A stretch of 64,000 bases of DNA from JADGRA01 sp052143535. Lineage in GTDB: Bacteria > Myxococcota > Myxococcia > Myxococcales > Myxococcaceae. The notes below the pieces were generated by a model. The model did no database searches, was not told the origin of the DNA, and saw only the letters and a program-made list of their open reading frames with translations. This document shows positions 1-9,130 of the stretch, piece after piece. The stretch is taken from positions 1-64,000 of the forward strand of contig JBKQSS010000087.1 in the NCBI GenBank assembly GCA_052143535.1. Reading direction: 5' to 3'. The stretch's first letter is position 1; the number at the start of each line of letters is the position of its first letter. The translations under genes were made by a program, and so were the position numbers.

Positions 1-1
1 A

Positions 2-1240
2 TCCACGGGGAACTCCTCGGCTCCCTCGCTAAAGGGAGACCAGTTCGGGTTGAACTTCCCGAGGAGCTTCCCCGTCATTTCCGTCGACTGCGACTTCATC
101 AACTACACACTTTTAGAGACACCACCCACAAAAGTGACACTCAGCGATAATATGGTCACACTTGTCGCGACTGGGACTGCCGTTGGCTGCGCAGGCACCT
201 ACGGAGCGACTATGACGTTTAAGGGTGTGCAGGGATTGGATGGAGGGCCAGGGTTCGCTGGTTCGTGGCAGACCTACGCCAATGGTTGGACGGTCAATGG
301 TCAAGTTGCGGGCTGGGACGGGACAAGCTGGAATCCCGGACAGGGAACGGTGATAAAGGGCATCACGACCGGAAGCCAAACAAACTTTAGCCAAACAGAT
401 AATACCAAGGCCTTCTGGATGAATTCGCTCGAACTGAAAACACAAGATAATGTGACGGGCTACATAACAACACCCTCGCTAGAATTCAACATGGGAGATT
501 CATTCTCTTTGGAGGGTTTTGGTTACAACTGTACTATCGACACGACTAGCTGGGTCTGGGATCCAGTCAATGTCACAGCCGTTAATACCGTCTGTGGAAC
601 TCAGAGTTGGCTTGTCATCTCGGGCTCTGGCAGCTTCACCGTCGCGAACATTGGAAATAATTGCACCGCCCCAAGCGTTGGCTTTTATGCGCCGGGCCAA
701 CTCAGTTGGTTTTTGTCCAACGGCTCGGTCCCGTGTGGGGCTACTTGGGTCCAGACCTGGGCGACGGCCGGCGAAGATCCGTATGACTATGGACCGTGGT
801 ATTTCGAGAGCGTCCGCCTACAAGTTAATTGGTCGCAAGGCGAATCACAGGATGAGGGCGCTCTGGCCAATTCGGATGGCCCTTTCGCAATGAGCACGAT
901 CGCGGGGGACAACTATCTTGGTGTGCAGGGTGTTGGCGTTACGATGCAGCCAATGGACCTATATAATGCTGTGGCAGTCGGCTTGGGCGATAACAACCCG
1001 TACTGGGCCGCAAATATTGTGTCCCACCCACCCCCGTCTGACGCCGGAATACAATGTGGCTCGACGGTTACCTTTGTGCCCCAGTCCATCGGCGCGATAA
1101 CGCGCTCAATCGCGTCCGGTTTCTACGGAGCACTCTCCTTCATTCGGACTGGGTACATCACTGGCTGCAGCTCGTGTGGCTCCGCAGGTTGCGTTCCGCA
1201 GAGCGTTGGTGCGAGCGAAACGTGGGGATACTCGCAGTAA
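2..1240 (+). CDS. Unrecognised exported-type protein, 5'-truncated by window edge
   Basis: The frame is open from base 2 to the TAA at 1238-1240, giving 412 visible residues, so the gene very likely begins upstream of the window. A TTG at 50 could serve as a start but has no convincing ribosome site. The protein is rich in Gly, Thr, Ser, Asn, Trp and Cys, poor in Lys and Arg, and has no membrane helix, which suits a secreted or surface beta-rich protein. Several Cys (for example the C-terminal GCSSCGSAGC) could form disulfides. I recognise no family. Codon choice is clearly more AT-rich at third positions (aat, ata, act) than in the rest of the window, which suggests recent acquisition. Confidence 0.6.
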   Translation, partial: STGNSSAPSLKGDQFGLNFPRSFPVISVDCDFINYTLLETPPTKVTLSDNMVTLVATGTAVGCAGTYGATMTFKGVQGLDGGPGFAGSWQTYANGWTVNGQVAGWDGTSWNPGQGTVIKGITTGSQTNFSQTDNTKAFWMNSLELKTQDNVTGYITTPSLEFNMGDSFSLEGFGYNCTIDTTSWVWDPVNVTAVNTVCGTQSWLVISGSGSFTVANIGNNCTAPSVGFYAPGQLSWFLSNGSVPCGATWVQTWATAGEDPYDYGPWYFESVRLQVNWSQGESQDEGALANSDGPFAMSTIAGDNYLGVQGVGVTMQPMDLYNAVAVGLGDNNPYWAANIVSHPPPSDAGIQCGSTVTFVPQSIGAITRSIASGFYGALSFIRTGYITGCSSCGSAGCVPQSVGASETWGYSQ

Positions 1241-1575
1241 ACTACAGTCGCAGATTTTCCCGAGCTGGCCGGGGTGGCCCGACTTCAGAGGGGTGCGGGA
1301 TACCATCACGGCCGTATCATGACCCATATAGATCTCAGACAATAGCAGAGCACTGGGTCTGGCGAACTGTCGATAGGCACACACCAACCCGCGGCGGCCG
1401 ACGCGCCTCGTTAGAAACACTCGGGGCGATCGAGGTGAGGAATGACCGGCGGCGTTCACCGCTGCGCGGGCCGGTCGGCTTGGCGCCGCAACCAGAGAGA
1501 ATTCTGCTCGCCTCCGCTTCGCGGGGGGTCTACAAGGCGCGGCGGTGCAGCGTCATCTGCGCGACCGAGGAGAAC
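1241..1575. other. Gene-free stretch before the DUF1254 lipoprotein
   Basis: No supported gene lies in these 335 bases. An inverted repeat GACCGGC / GCCGGTC (1444-1450 and 1470-1476) could fold into a hairpin, but no T-run follows it. The stretch probably holds the promoter of the gene starting at 1576; no clear -35/-10 pair is visible. Confidence 0.5.
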
Positions 1576-3072
1576 ATGATGCGTTACTACTCAAACGGGT
1601 TGACCGGCGCACTCCGTCCGCGGACCGCAGTGCTCGCTGTCCTAGCAAGCAGTGCGTTGCTGCTCGCCTGCTCGAAGGCGAACGACTCCATTTCCCAGGC
1701 AGAGAAGGCCCCCGACGCTGGACCGGGTCCCAGCATCGCCGAGACGAAGGCCATCGCCGAGGAAGGCTTTATCTATGGCCTGCCCATCGTCATGAACTAC
1801 GCCGTCATGTACGAATACGCGGTTGACCGCGCGTCCGGCCAGTTCAAGGCCCCATTTAACGAAATCAGCAACGAGGCCCGAGTCTTCACCTACAAGGACA
1901 CGGCGGTCATTACGCCGAACAGCGACACTCCTTATTCCATCCTCTTTATGGACCTGCGAGCCGAGCCGTTGGTGCTGTCGGTTCCTGCCGTGGAGAAATC
2001 ACGCTACTACTCAGTCATGCTCTGCGACGGCAACACCTTCAACTATGGGTACATTGGTAGCCGGGCCACGGGAAGTGAGGCAGGTGACTACCTGGTCGTT
2101 GGCCCCGGCTGGAAAGGCGAAACACCGGCTGGAATCAAAAAGGTCTTCCGGTCATCCACACAGTTTTCAGCCGTGGCCTATCGGACCCAGCTCTTCAACG
2201 CGAAAGACATGCCGAACGTTGTCAAGGTCCAGGCTGGCTACAAGGTGCGGCCACTGTCGGCCTACCTCAAGCAGCCCGCGCCACCGGCGGCTGCTGCGGT
2301 CAACTTCCCGAAAATCGACAAGGAAATGGTGAAGACCGGCTTCTTTGACTACCTCGACTTCGTCTTGCAGTTTGCGCCGCCGAGTCCAGAGGAAACGGCC
2401 ATTCGCGCAAAGCTCGCCCGCATTGGCATCGGAGCGGGCAAGACCTTCGAGTTCAAAGACCTCTCGCTTGAGCACAGAGCTGCGATTCTCCTGGCGATGA
2501 AGGAGGGCGACAACAACGTTGACAAGGCAATCGCCAATACCGGCAAAAACATCAACGGCTGGCGAGTAGGCGGCTTGGCCGGGGGAGACCGCGCCTTCTT
2601 CCACGGTGATTGGCTGGAGCGCGCGGCCGTGGCGAAGGCCGGAATCTACGCGAATGACCCCGTCGAAGCGACGTATCCCCTGACCCGAACAGACAGCAAG
2701 GGAGAAACGCTTGACGGCAGCAAGCACAAGTACACGCTCACCTTCGCGGCTGGTCAACTCCCGCCGGTCAACGCTTTCTGGTCGGTGACCATGTACGACG
2801 GCAAAACCCAGCTGCTGATTGAGAATCCCATCAACCGCTACCTCATCAACTCGCCAATGCTGCCGGGCATGAAGAAGAACAAGGACGGCTCTGTAACGCT
2901 CTACATCCAGAAGGACTCGCCGGGCAAAGCGAACGAGTCCAACTGGCTGCCCGCGCCGAATGGCCCCATCTACATGGTGATGCGCTTGTACTGGCCGAAG
3001 ACGACGCCGCCCTCCATCCTCCCGCCGGGCCAAGGCAGCTGGAGTCCACCCGGCGTCGAGTTGGTCAAGTAG
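1576..3072 (+). CDS. DUF1254/DUF1214 domain lipoprotein
   Basis: A 498-residue protein. The start is the ATG at 1576, with GAGGAG about 4 bases upstream, although the frame is open further upstream. The N-terminus has basic residues, a hydrophobic stretch and a lipobox (LLAC), so it is probably a lipoprotein. The body matches the DUF1254-DUF1214 architecture: an N-terminal segment with EEGFIYGLP and TPNSDTPYS, and a C-terminal part with FWSVTMYD and NRYLIN. Members are widespread, usually exported, and of unknown biochemical role. The gene stands alone and is convergent with the GNAT gene. Confidence 0.85.
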   Translation: MMRYYSNGLTGALRPRTAVLAVLASSALLLACSKANDSISQAEKAPDAGPGPSIAETKAIAEEGFIYGLPIVMNYAVMYEYAVDRASGQFKAPFNEISNEARVFTYKDTAVITPNSDTPYSILFMDLRAEPLVLSVPAVEKSRYYSVMLCDGNTFNYGYIGSRATGSEAGDYLVVGPGWKGETPAGIKKVFRSSTQFSAVAYRTQLFNAKDMPNVVKVQAGYKVRPLSAYLKQPAPPAAAAVNFPKIDKEMVKTGFFDYLDFVLQFAPPSPEETAIRAKLARIGIGAGKTFEFKDLSLEHRAAILLAMKEGDNNVDKAIANTGKNINGWRVGGLAGGDRAFFHGDWLERAAVAKAGIYANDPVEATYPLTRTDSKGETLDGSKHKYTLTFAAGQLPPVNAFWSVTMYDGKTQLLIENPINRYLINSPMLPGMKKNKDGSVTLYIQKDSPGKANESNWLPAPNGPIYMVMRLYWPKTTPPSILPPGQGSWSPPGVELVK

Positions 3073-3106
3073 CGTGGGCGGTTTCGCTCGCCTCGAGGCC
3101 CACTTG
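3066..3106. terminator. Possible terminator between convergent genes
   Basis: GTGGGC (3074-3079) pairs with GCCCAC (3098-3103). Outer CAAG (3066-3069) and CTTG (3103-3106) could extend the stem imperfectly. It sits at the end of the DUF1254 gene, facing the GNAT gene. There is no T-run, so intrinsic termination is uncertain. Confidence 0.35.
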
Positions 3107-3160
3107 GACTCTGGCGCAAACCCTGGCCCTGAGCGGGACCTGGTCGCCATCCTGTGGAGC

Positions 3161-3706
3161 TCAGGCCACGAGCGAATCTGGCCCGGGTTCCTGATTGAGG
3201 CGGACCTCTATTGTGTCGTTGGCATCCGAGACGAGCCGCAGAGACGACGTCCGCAGCAACTGGCGTATGCCTCTGTTTTCCTGCATCACCTCCGCGCGGA
3301 ACGCTCGGATGCCCGCTCGCCTCGCAGCGGTGACGAGCTCATCGCGCAGAAGGCTGCCCAGACCGCGCTTTTGCACAGGGTCGGCCACTGCAAAGGCAAC
3401 CTCCGCCGTGTCGCGCGCTTGCTCCAGCCGGATGTACCGTCCGACGCCGACGACATTGCGTCCCATCCAGGCAACCACAGCGACGTGATTCCATCCGTCG
3501 GCGGAGACCAGGTACTCCCATTGCTCATCGGTGAGGTCGGTCACCGTCCCATGGAAGCGGAGGTAACGGGACTCTGGCGAGAGACGCTGCACGAAGGCGC
3601 GCAACGCGCCCACGTCGCTCGGGCGCACCGGCCGCAGCGTGACTTGAGTCCCGTCTCGAAGTCTTGCTCGTCGAGACGAACTGGTCCGACGGAAAGGAAA
3701 CAGCAT
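3161..3706 (-). CDS. GNAT family N-acetyltransferase
   Basis: A 181-residue protein with the GNAT fold. After an N-terminal LRDGTQVTLRPVRPSD segment comes the acetyl-CoA loop region VADPVQKRGLGSLLRDEL, which matches the family's Q/RxxGxG/A motif. It presumably transfers an acetyl group from acetyl-CoA to an amine; the substrate cannot be told. I chose the ATG at 3706 because GGGAG lies 7 bases upstream; the frame extends further to 3841 without a better site. It lies about 240 bases downstream of the MMPL gene on the same strand and may be transcribed on its own. Confidence 0.8.
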   Translation of the reverse strand: MLFPFRRTSSSRRARLRDGTQVTLRPVRPSDVGALRAFVQRLSPESRYLRFHGTVTDLTDEQWEYLVSADGWNHVAVVAWMGRNVVGVGRYIRLEQARDTAEVAFAVADPVQKRGLGSLLRDELVTAARRAGIRAFRAEVMQENRGIRQLLRTSSLRLVSDANDTIEVRLNQEPGPDSLVA

Positions 3707-3945
3707 AGGGGTGCTCCCTGGAGACGTGACGCGCTGCATTAATAGACGGGGCTGACGCGCTGGGCCATACGAAACGCAAGCGCCTAGAATCATGTGTGTT
3801 TCTTGCCCATCTGGCCGAAGCATCGCCACTCGGGCAGGCAACCGCCGCCCCTCGGGTCGGTTGGAGCTTCACTGGCTAAGGCGTGGCGAGGCTTGAGCCC
3901 GCTGAGCCATCGGGCCGCGCTCCGTGTGGGCCTCGCCGTGCGCTT

Positions 3946-6516
3946 TCAGGCCGGGCGAGCGCTACTTGCGACTGGGGCGGCAGCGCGACGAGCGCGCATC
4001 CACAACAGAGCGGAAGGAAGGACGAGCACGGCGGCGAGAAGGCAGGAAATCTCCCCGATGACCGCTGCAGTCCCCAAGCTCCTCACCGCAAAATTGACGG
4101 AGCGCACGAGCGCGAGATAGCCGAGCAGGGTGGTCAGGCTGCACAGGACGACGGCACCGCCCGTTCGCCTCAGAACTTCTAGCGGGTCATCCAAATCCAG
4201 CTCCCGCTGCACGATGTTCACCGCGTAATCGACACCAATGCCGAAAGTAACCGGCAGGGCGATGAAGTTCAGGAAGTTGAGCTTGACCTTCAGAAGCGCA
4301 AGCAATCCTACGGTCCAGAAGACGCCCACCAGCAGGGACAGGATGACCCTGACGGTGGAACGTCGGTCTCGGAAGGCAAGCGCGACGATGGCGAGGGTGG
4401 CCAGAAACGAGACGACCACCGCCAGCGGCACATCCGCCAAGACGGCGTTCCACATGTCGGCGTAGATGACCGCCCGACCGGAGCCCCGGATTTCGCTTCC
4501 ATCGGGCAGCACAGTGCTTCGGTAAGCATCCGCCCAGCGCAGCAAGTAATGGGCATCTGAGGTGACGTCGCCGTCGAGGGGGCTGATGTAGACAATCCGC
4601 CCGCGCGTCCCGTCCTTCTCGGTAAACGGCCGCGCAATCGCCTCCGGCAACTCGGCCATCGTGAAGGGTTTGAGGTCATCGGGGGGCAGGTAGGGGGCAA
4701 TCTTGTCCCAGTCGCTGACGAAGCCCATCTGGTGAGCCTTCTCAATCCGCCTCTTCAGCTGCCTCAGGATGGGAATCTTCGCTTCCTGGTCTGCCGGGAC
4801 ATAATCCTGAAGCGAGTGGACCGCCTTGAATGGCTTGGCATCCGGTGGAGCCGCGTCCCGTCGCGCCTCAAGCGCGGCTTTCAAAGGAGCGACTTGGTCG
4901 AGGCGATCCGTCATAATCGCCATCCCGTCCAACCCGACGAAGCCGGTGAGGTTGATGGCGAGGTGGATTAGGCGGTGGACCTCAGCGACGGCGCGACGGT
5001 CGCTTTGTATTTTGTTTGTGTCGTACTCCATGGGATCAGAGCGGATGTAGAAGACGCTGAGGACGACTCCCGCCGCGGCGAGAAGCGCCCCGGCGATGGT
5101 GATGAACCTGGGCGCCCTCGCCACGAGACTTGCAAAGGGCCGTCCAAAGGGAACACCCTCGGCGGTGGCGCGGATAAGGCGGCGCAGGTACTTCGGTGGC
5201 GAGCTGTCCAGAGGAACGAGCCGCTCCATCACCATCAGGATGGAGGGCAGGGCAAGGTAGGTGGCCGTCCAGCAAATCAACATGCCCAAGCCGCCAATCC
5301 AGCCGAATTCGCGAAACCCATTGAATTCGGTGACGACCAGCGCGCCGTAGGCCGCCGAGGCAGCCGCGGCGGCCGTCAATGTCGGGCGCCACGTTTGGCG
5401 AGCTGCTTGCACCACCGCGCTAGCGGCCGTTTCACCTCGTCGGCGCTCCTCGAGGTAGCGGGCCATGAAGAGAATCGAAAAATTGATGCCGTTGCCGCCA
5501 ATGATGGTGAACAGGAAGCCGGTCGCCAGGTTCAGATGGCCAAAAATAATTTCGGTCAGTCCAAAGGTCCAAGAGAGGCCGATGCCGATGGCGAGACCCA
5601 TCGCAAACACGGTTCTAATTCTTAGGTAGTATAGGAAGACAACGCCCAGAATCAGGACCGCCCCAACGATGCCAATCGCGGTCAGGTCGCGGTTGATGAG
5701 CTTGTATTCGGCGAGACCAATCGCGAGGTCGCCAGTCAGCCCCCATCTCGCTCCGGGGTCGAAGAGCTTGGGGTTGACGCGCGCGACCACCGCGCCCACC
5801 TTATTGATGGCTTCCTCGGCATGCTTGAAGTCCGCACCAAGCACTCCGCTGCGGATGGCAATCACGACCGTCTTCCCGTCGGCGCTCTGGTAATAGCCGC
5901 CCGGAAAGCGCTTCTCGTCATCGGTTTTCACGCCAAACCGGGCCTTCACTGAGTCCGGGTCAATGGCTGGTGGCGGATTGTCGTCCAGGTCCATCGACAA
6001 GCCACTGCGCTTGCCGACCTCGTAGGCATAGCGGGCCTCGACCTCATCGCGAAGCTGCTTCAGCGTCTTCAGGTCGGTATAGAGCCCGGTGCGGGGCTTA
6101 ATGAAGTCGACCGCCTGCTGCACCCCGGTCTCGATGTGTCCGACCCACGGCGGTCCGAGCGCGGAAAGCGCCGGAACCAGCGCGTCGGCGGCCCGCCGTA
6201 GGCCAGCCGGGTCCTGGCCCTCGAGCACAACGAAGATGGTCGACAGGCTCGACGTTCTCGAGGCGACCCGATGGAGCTCGAGGACGCTCGGCCGGGAATT
6301 CGGCAAGAGCATGTCGAAGTCGGTCAGCAGCTTGAGCCGACTGGCAAGCGCCAGAGACACCGCGGTGACCATGGCGATGACCACCAAGACCGACAGCGGC
6401 CTTTGAATCTGCCACTCGACCAGGCGCCTGACCGCCCGTTCCAGCCGGGACTGCAGCGTTGCAGGCGCCGACCGGGCAGGAGGCTCATAGGTGGTGGGCG
6501 TCGCGTGCTCGTTCAC
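3946..6516 (-). CDS. MMPL/RND family lipid transporter (HpnN-like), copy 1
   Basis: An 856-residue RND-superfamily permease with two repeats, each made of a transmembrane helix, a large periplasmic loop and a five-helix bundle. It resembles HpnN/MMPL exporters that move lipids from the inner membrane toward the outer membrane using proton motive force. The C-terminal half carries the usual FGIGVDYAVN (Asp763-Tyr764). The equivalent N-terminal motif reads GGNGINFSILF, with Asn345 where the family normally has Asp. The GTG start follows the TGA of the upstream glycosyltransferase with no gap, so the two are probably translationally coupled. A paralogue lies at 10940-13426. Confidence 0.88.
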   Translation of the reverse strand: MNEHATPTTYEPPARSAPATLQSRLERAVRRLVEWQIQRPLSVLVVIAMVTAVSLALASRLKLLTDFDMLLPNSRPSVLELHRVASRTSSLSTIFVVLEGQDPAGLRRAADALVPALSALGPPWVGHIETGVQQAVDFIKPRTGLYTDLKTLKQLRDEVEARYAYEVGKRSGLSMDLDDNPPPAIDPDSVKARFGVKTDDEKRFPGGYYQSADGKTVVIAIRSGVLGADFKHAEEAINKVGAVVARVNPKLFDPGARWGLTGDLAIGLAEYKLINRDLTAIGIVGAVLILGVVFLYYLRIRTVFAMGLAIGIGLSWTFGLTEIIFGHLNLATGFLFTIIGGNGINFSILFMARYLEERRRGETAASAVVQAARQTWRPTLTAAAAASAAYGALVVTEFNGFREFGWIGGLGMLICWTATYLALPSILMVMERLVPLDSSPPKYLRRLIRATAEGVPFGRPFASLVARAPRFITIAGALLAAAGVVLSVFYIRSDPMEYDTNKIQSDRRAVAEVHRLIHLAINLTGFVGLDGMAIMTDRLDQVAPLKAALEARRDAAPPDAKPFKAVHSLQDYVPADQEAKIPILRQLKRRIEKAHQMGFVSDWDKIAPYLPPDDLKPFTMAELPEAIARPFTEKDGTRGRIVYISPLDGDVTSDAHYLLRWADAYRSTVLPDGSEIRGSGRAVIYADMWNAVLADVPLAVVVSFLATLAIVALAFRDRRSTVRVILSLLVGVFWTVGLLALLKVKLNFLNFIALPVTFGIGVDYAVNIVQRELDLDDPLEVLRRTGGAVVLCSLTTLLGYLALVRSVNFAVRSLGTAAVIGEISCLLAAVLVLPSALLWMRARRAAAPVASSARPA

Positions 6517-8067
6517 TCACCGCCCCTGGGGTAGGCAGGCCCACAGTCTGTAGTGCTGCAGCGGAACCCCATCGCGGTCGATGCTCACCACGCGCTGCGG
6601 TTGGCAGTTCAGCTCGGGCAGGAGCTGCGCAGGGTCATCATGGTAATGGTCGTCGGTGATGTAGAGGACGGGGACACCTTTTGGGGGGTCGCGCCTCCCG
6701 ATGAAGTCGAACTCGGTGCGCCGGACGCTTGGGCAGTAGACACTCGGCCGGTCATCGAGCGCAGTGAGAATGTGGGCACACAGGGCGTATTGGCAGCTGG
6801 CGACGACGGTGTTGGGTCCGAGCGCGGCGGCGCTCGCGTCCACCGCGTCTTTGAGTTCGCTCCAGCCGGCCATCTCATTGAAGAAGTCATGGTTGGCGTC
6901 ATAGGCCGAGGCGGGCACGAAGCGTCGAAAGGCACGGTCCTGCGAATAGGCATAGAGCCCAACGATGATGGCCAGACTGACTGCAATGCACGCTGTGAGG
7001 TAGACCCGAAGCGCCCTGGGGGGGTTGTCGAGCACCTCATCGAGCACGCCGCCCGCTGCCAACGCGAGGGGGATGTAGCCCACCATGGTCCAGTGATGCT
7101 CCGGGTCGCGGACGCGCACCATCATCACGAGAAAGAAGAGCAGGACGGGCCAGCTGGCAAGCGCCAGGAACCGGTAGCGGTCGTCCTGAGCGGAGCGGCG
7201 GATGGCAATTGCCATGACGACCAGAAGGCCCGGGAACATCAGCGGATGAAAGGGCCCAAACTGCCCGAGGAAGGCGTGAAAGGCGTTGACCGACCACGTG
7301 GCCAGGTCTGTCGGGCCGGTACGCTCGACGAAGTGGAGCACCAGGGAAGGCCAATGGCGTTGGTAGTTCCAGACAACCACCGGTGACGCCACCGCCAACG
7401 CGATGAGGCCGCCCAGATAAAGGGATGGCCGCCGCAGCCAGCGCCGCGCTTGCGGTGAGGCGATGAGGTACAGGAGCGCGACCGCGGCCAGTACCACGCC
7501 CGAGTACTTCGCCAGGAAGGCGAGGCCCACCACCAAGCCGGCAACGAGTGGCCGCCACGACTCGTCGTGCGTTCGCATCCCTTCAATCAGCAATAGGCCG
7601 AGAACCCAAAGCGGCGCGAGGGGACTCTCCGGGTTGAGAACGAAGTTGGAGACGAGAAAGATGGGCATGGCCGTGACGATGGCCACCGCGATGAAGCCCG
7701 CTCGGGGGGAGAAGAGACGCTCGCCCAGGCGGTAGACCAAAAAGCCAAACAGCGTCGAATACAGGACCGGCCCGAAGCGGATGGCGAAGGAGCTGTGGGA
7801 GAACTGCGTCGTCAACCAGGTCAGCCATGCGATGAGGGGCGGATGGTCGTAGTAGCTCAGCGCTGGAAAGCGCGACCACACATAGTAGTAGGCCTCGCCG
7901 TTCGCGATTTCGGTGGTCGCGATGAAGAGGAGGCGAACTAGGGTGGCGCCGATGATGAGCACCGCGGCCCGGACGCTCCAGCGACGCCAGGCGTCCGGCA
8001 GGGCGATGGTTTGCGGGGCAATCGCCTCCCGGGGGGAGAAGGATGGGAGTTTTGCTGCGGGTATCAT
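6517..8067 (-). CDS. GT39/ArnT-like polytopic glycosyltransferase
   Basis: A 516-residue membrane protein with about a dozen hydrophobic helices. Its N-terminal region NGEAYYYVWSRFPALSYYDH matches the first periplasmic loop of GT39/GT83 transferases (ArnT and PMT-like), where acidic residues are catalytic; here they are Glu and the Asp of YYDHPPL. Such enzymes take a sugar from a polyprenyl-phosphate carrier and attach it to a lipid or protein on the periplasmic face. A soluble C-terminal part (about residues 400-516) follows the helices. It is the first gene of a two-gene unit with the MMPL transporter, which suggests that a glycosylated lipid is the cargo; that is inference. Confidence 0.82.
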   Translation of the reverse strand: MIPAAKLPSFSPREAIAPQTIALPDAWRRWSVRAAVLIIGATLVRLLFIATTEIANGEAYYYVWSRFPALSYYDHPPLIAWLTWLTTQFSHSSFAIRFGPVLYSTLFGFLVYRLGERLFSPRAGFIAVAIVTAMPIFLVSNFVLNPESPLAPLWVLGLLLIEGMRTHDESWRPLVAGLVVGLAFLAKYSGVVLAAVALLYLIASPQARRWLRRPSLYLGGLIALAVASPVVVWNYQRHWPSLVLHFVERTGPTDLATWSVNAFHAFLGQFGPFHPLMFPGLLVVMAIAIRRSAQDDRYRFLALASWPVLLFFLVMMVRVRDPEHHWTMVGYIPLALAAGGVLDEVLDNPPRALRVYLTACIAVSLAIIVGLYAYSQDRAFRRFVPASAYDANHDFFNEMAGWSELKDAVDASAAALGPNTVVASCQYALCAHILTALDDRPSVYCPSVRRTEFDFIGRRDPPKGVPVLYITDDHYHDDPAQLLPELNCQPQRVVSIDRDGVPLQHYRLWACLPQGR

Positions 8068-8568
8068 TCAGCTCTCTCAGGCAACAACGGCAAGTCGTCT
8101 CGGAACGCGCCGGCAGGCTTGCTCCACGCCGTCCATGAATAAGCGCTTTGTAGGGCGGTCGGCGCGTCAAATTCGCGCGTCAATGCATCTTGGGTGGGGA
8201 GATAGGAAGGGCGCGGGCCTCATACCACTGCTTTTGCTGGCTTTGTTAGCGAATGACGTCCCTCGGGCATCGGCGAGAGGGGAGTAACCGGCTCGGCCCG
8301 ACCCCTGCACTAAGTGGGGGTTTCGACCGACCGCCTTGTCCGTGGGTTCTCCAGGGTTGAAGACCGGCAGGGGAGGACCGCCCGCACCCTGGTTGACGGC
8401 AAACAGCTTCACCTGACAGCTCGTCAGACGGCGGCAAGGGAGAACTACTGGAGGGTGTGCCCTGGCGCAAGTGCTACTGAAGTAGGGCCTCGGCCACGGG
8501 GGCGTCGCCGGCGGAGGTGGTGCCGGTGTCCCCAGACGTCCAGCTTCTGCGGGGAATGCTGGATTTAT
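8068..8568. other. Gene-free stretch upstream of the GT39 gene
   Basis: About 500 bases with no supported gene. Short open frames here lack ribosome sites, family resemblance and typical codon use. A small imperfect hairpin (CCCC...CAC taa GTG GGGG, 8302-8319) is the only structure noticed. The stretch presumably carries the promoter for the GT39-MMPL pair and the end of the DUF2780 transcript. Confidence 0.5.
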
Positions 8569-9096
8569 CTACTTCTTACCGAAGAGGCCGCCCAGCATCG
8601 AGGCGATGCCCCCAAGCCCGCTCTGTCCTTGGCCCTGCGCTGCGCCGGTCAACATCGGCAACACCTGGCCGACAATGGACTGCGCCCCGTCCGCGCCCAT
8701 TCGATGCTGGAGGAACTGACTGAGGACTGGACCGACGGCGGCCATTTGCTCTGGTTTCACGCCGTACTTGGCAAGGACGGTCGTCATCGCGGTCGCCGCA
8801 CCGCTGCCTTTGAGCTGGGCAGCTAGGTTGGCTCCCTGGGCGCTTCCAAGCAGCGAACCCAGCATTCCCAAGAGGTCGCCGCTATCGCCCGCAGGGGCGG
8901 CCGCGCCCTGATGGGCCGCGGTGGTCTGCATCCAGTTTTTGAGTTCTGGGATGGCGGCTTGAAGCTGGCCCGCCGCGTCGGCACCGGTGCCGTGGTGTAC
9001 AGCACCGTTGACGACGCCCAGGAGGCCACCGGCCAAGCCCTTGGCTTGGTCCGGCGTCATCCCGAGCTGCGAGGACAGGGTTCCAATGAGGTCCAT
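8569..9096 (-). CDS. DUF2780-like small Gly/Ala-rich protein
   Basis: A 175-residue protein. The ATG at 9096 has GGAGG 5 bases upstream, so longer versions of the frame are discounted. It opens with LSSQLGMTPDQAKGLAGGLLG and continues through Gly/Leu-rich amphipathic repeats to GIASMLGGLFGKK, resembling DUF2780 (VcgC/VcgE-type) proteins of unknown role. There is no signal peptide or clear membrane helix. It is the last gene of the minus-strand run, 34 bases after the coiled-coil/HHH gene, and may be cotranscribed with it. Confidence 0.7.
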   Translation of the reverse strand: MDLIGTLSSQLGMTPDQAKGLAGGLLGVVNGAVHHGTGADAAGQLQAAIPELKNWMQTTAAHQGAAAPAGDSGDLLGMLGSLLGSAQGANLAAQLKGSGAATAMTTVLAKYGVKPEQMAAVGPVLSQFLQHRMGADGAQSIVGQVLPMLTGAAQGQGQSGLGGIASMLGGLFGKK

Positions 9097-9130
9097 GAGT
9101 GCCTCCGTCGCCCTGACCGGGCGTTTGGGT

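Noticed and set aside
1054..1575. In-frame upstream extension of the DUF1254 gene by about 174 residues
   Set aside because: The extension overlaps the preceding gene, has atypical composition, and hides a perfect lipoprotein signal that starts at the ATG at 1576 with a good ribosome site.
8302..8319. Hairpin CCCC..CAC taa GTG GGGG
   Set aside because: Short, bulged, and without a T-run on the strand where a terminator would be needed.
8167..8412. Short minus-strand frame in the gap before the GT39 gene
   Set aside because: No ribosome site, no recognisable family, and overlapping frames on both strands of similar length; looks like chance in GC-rich DNA.
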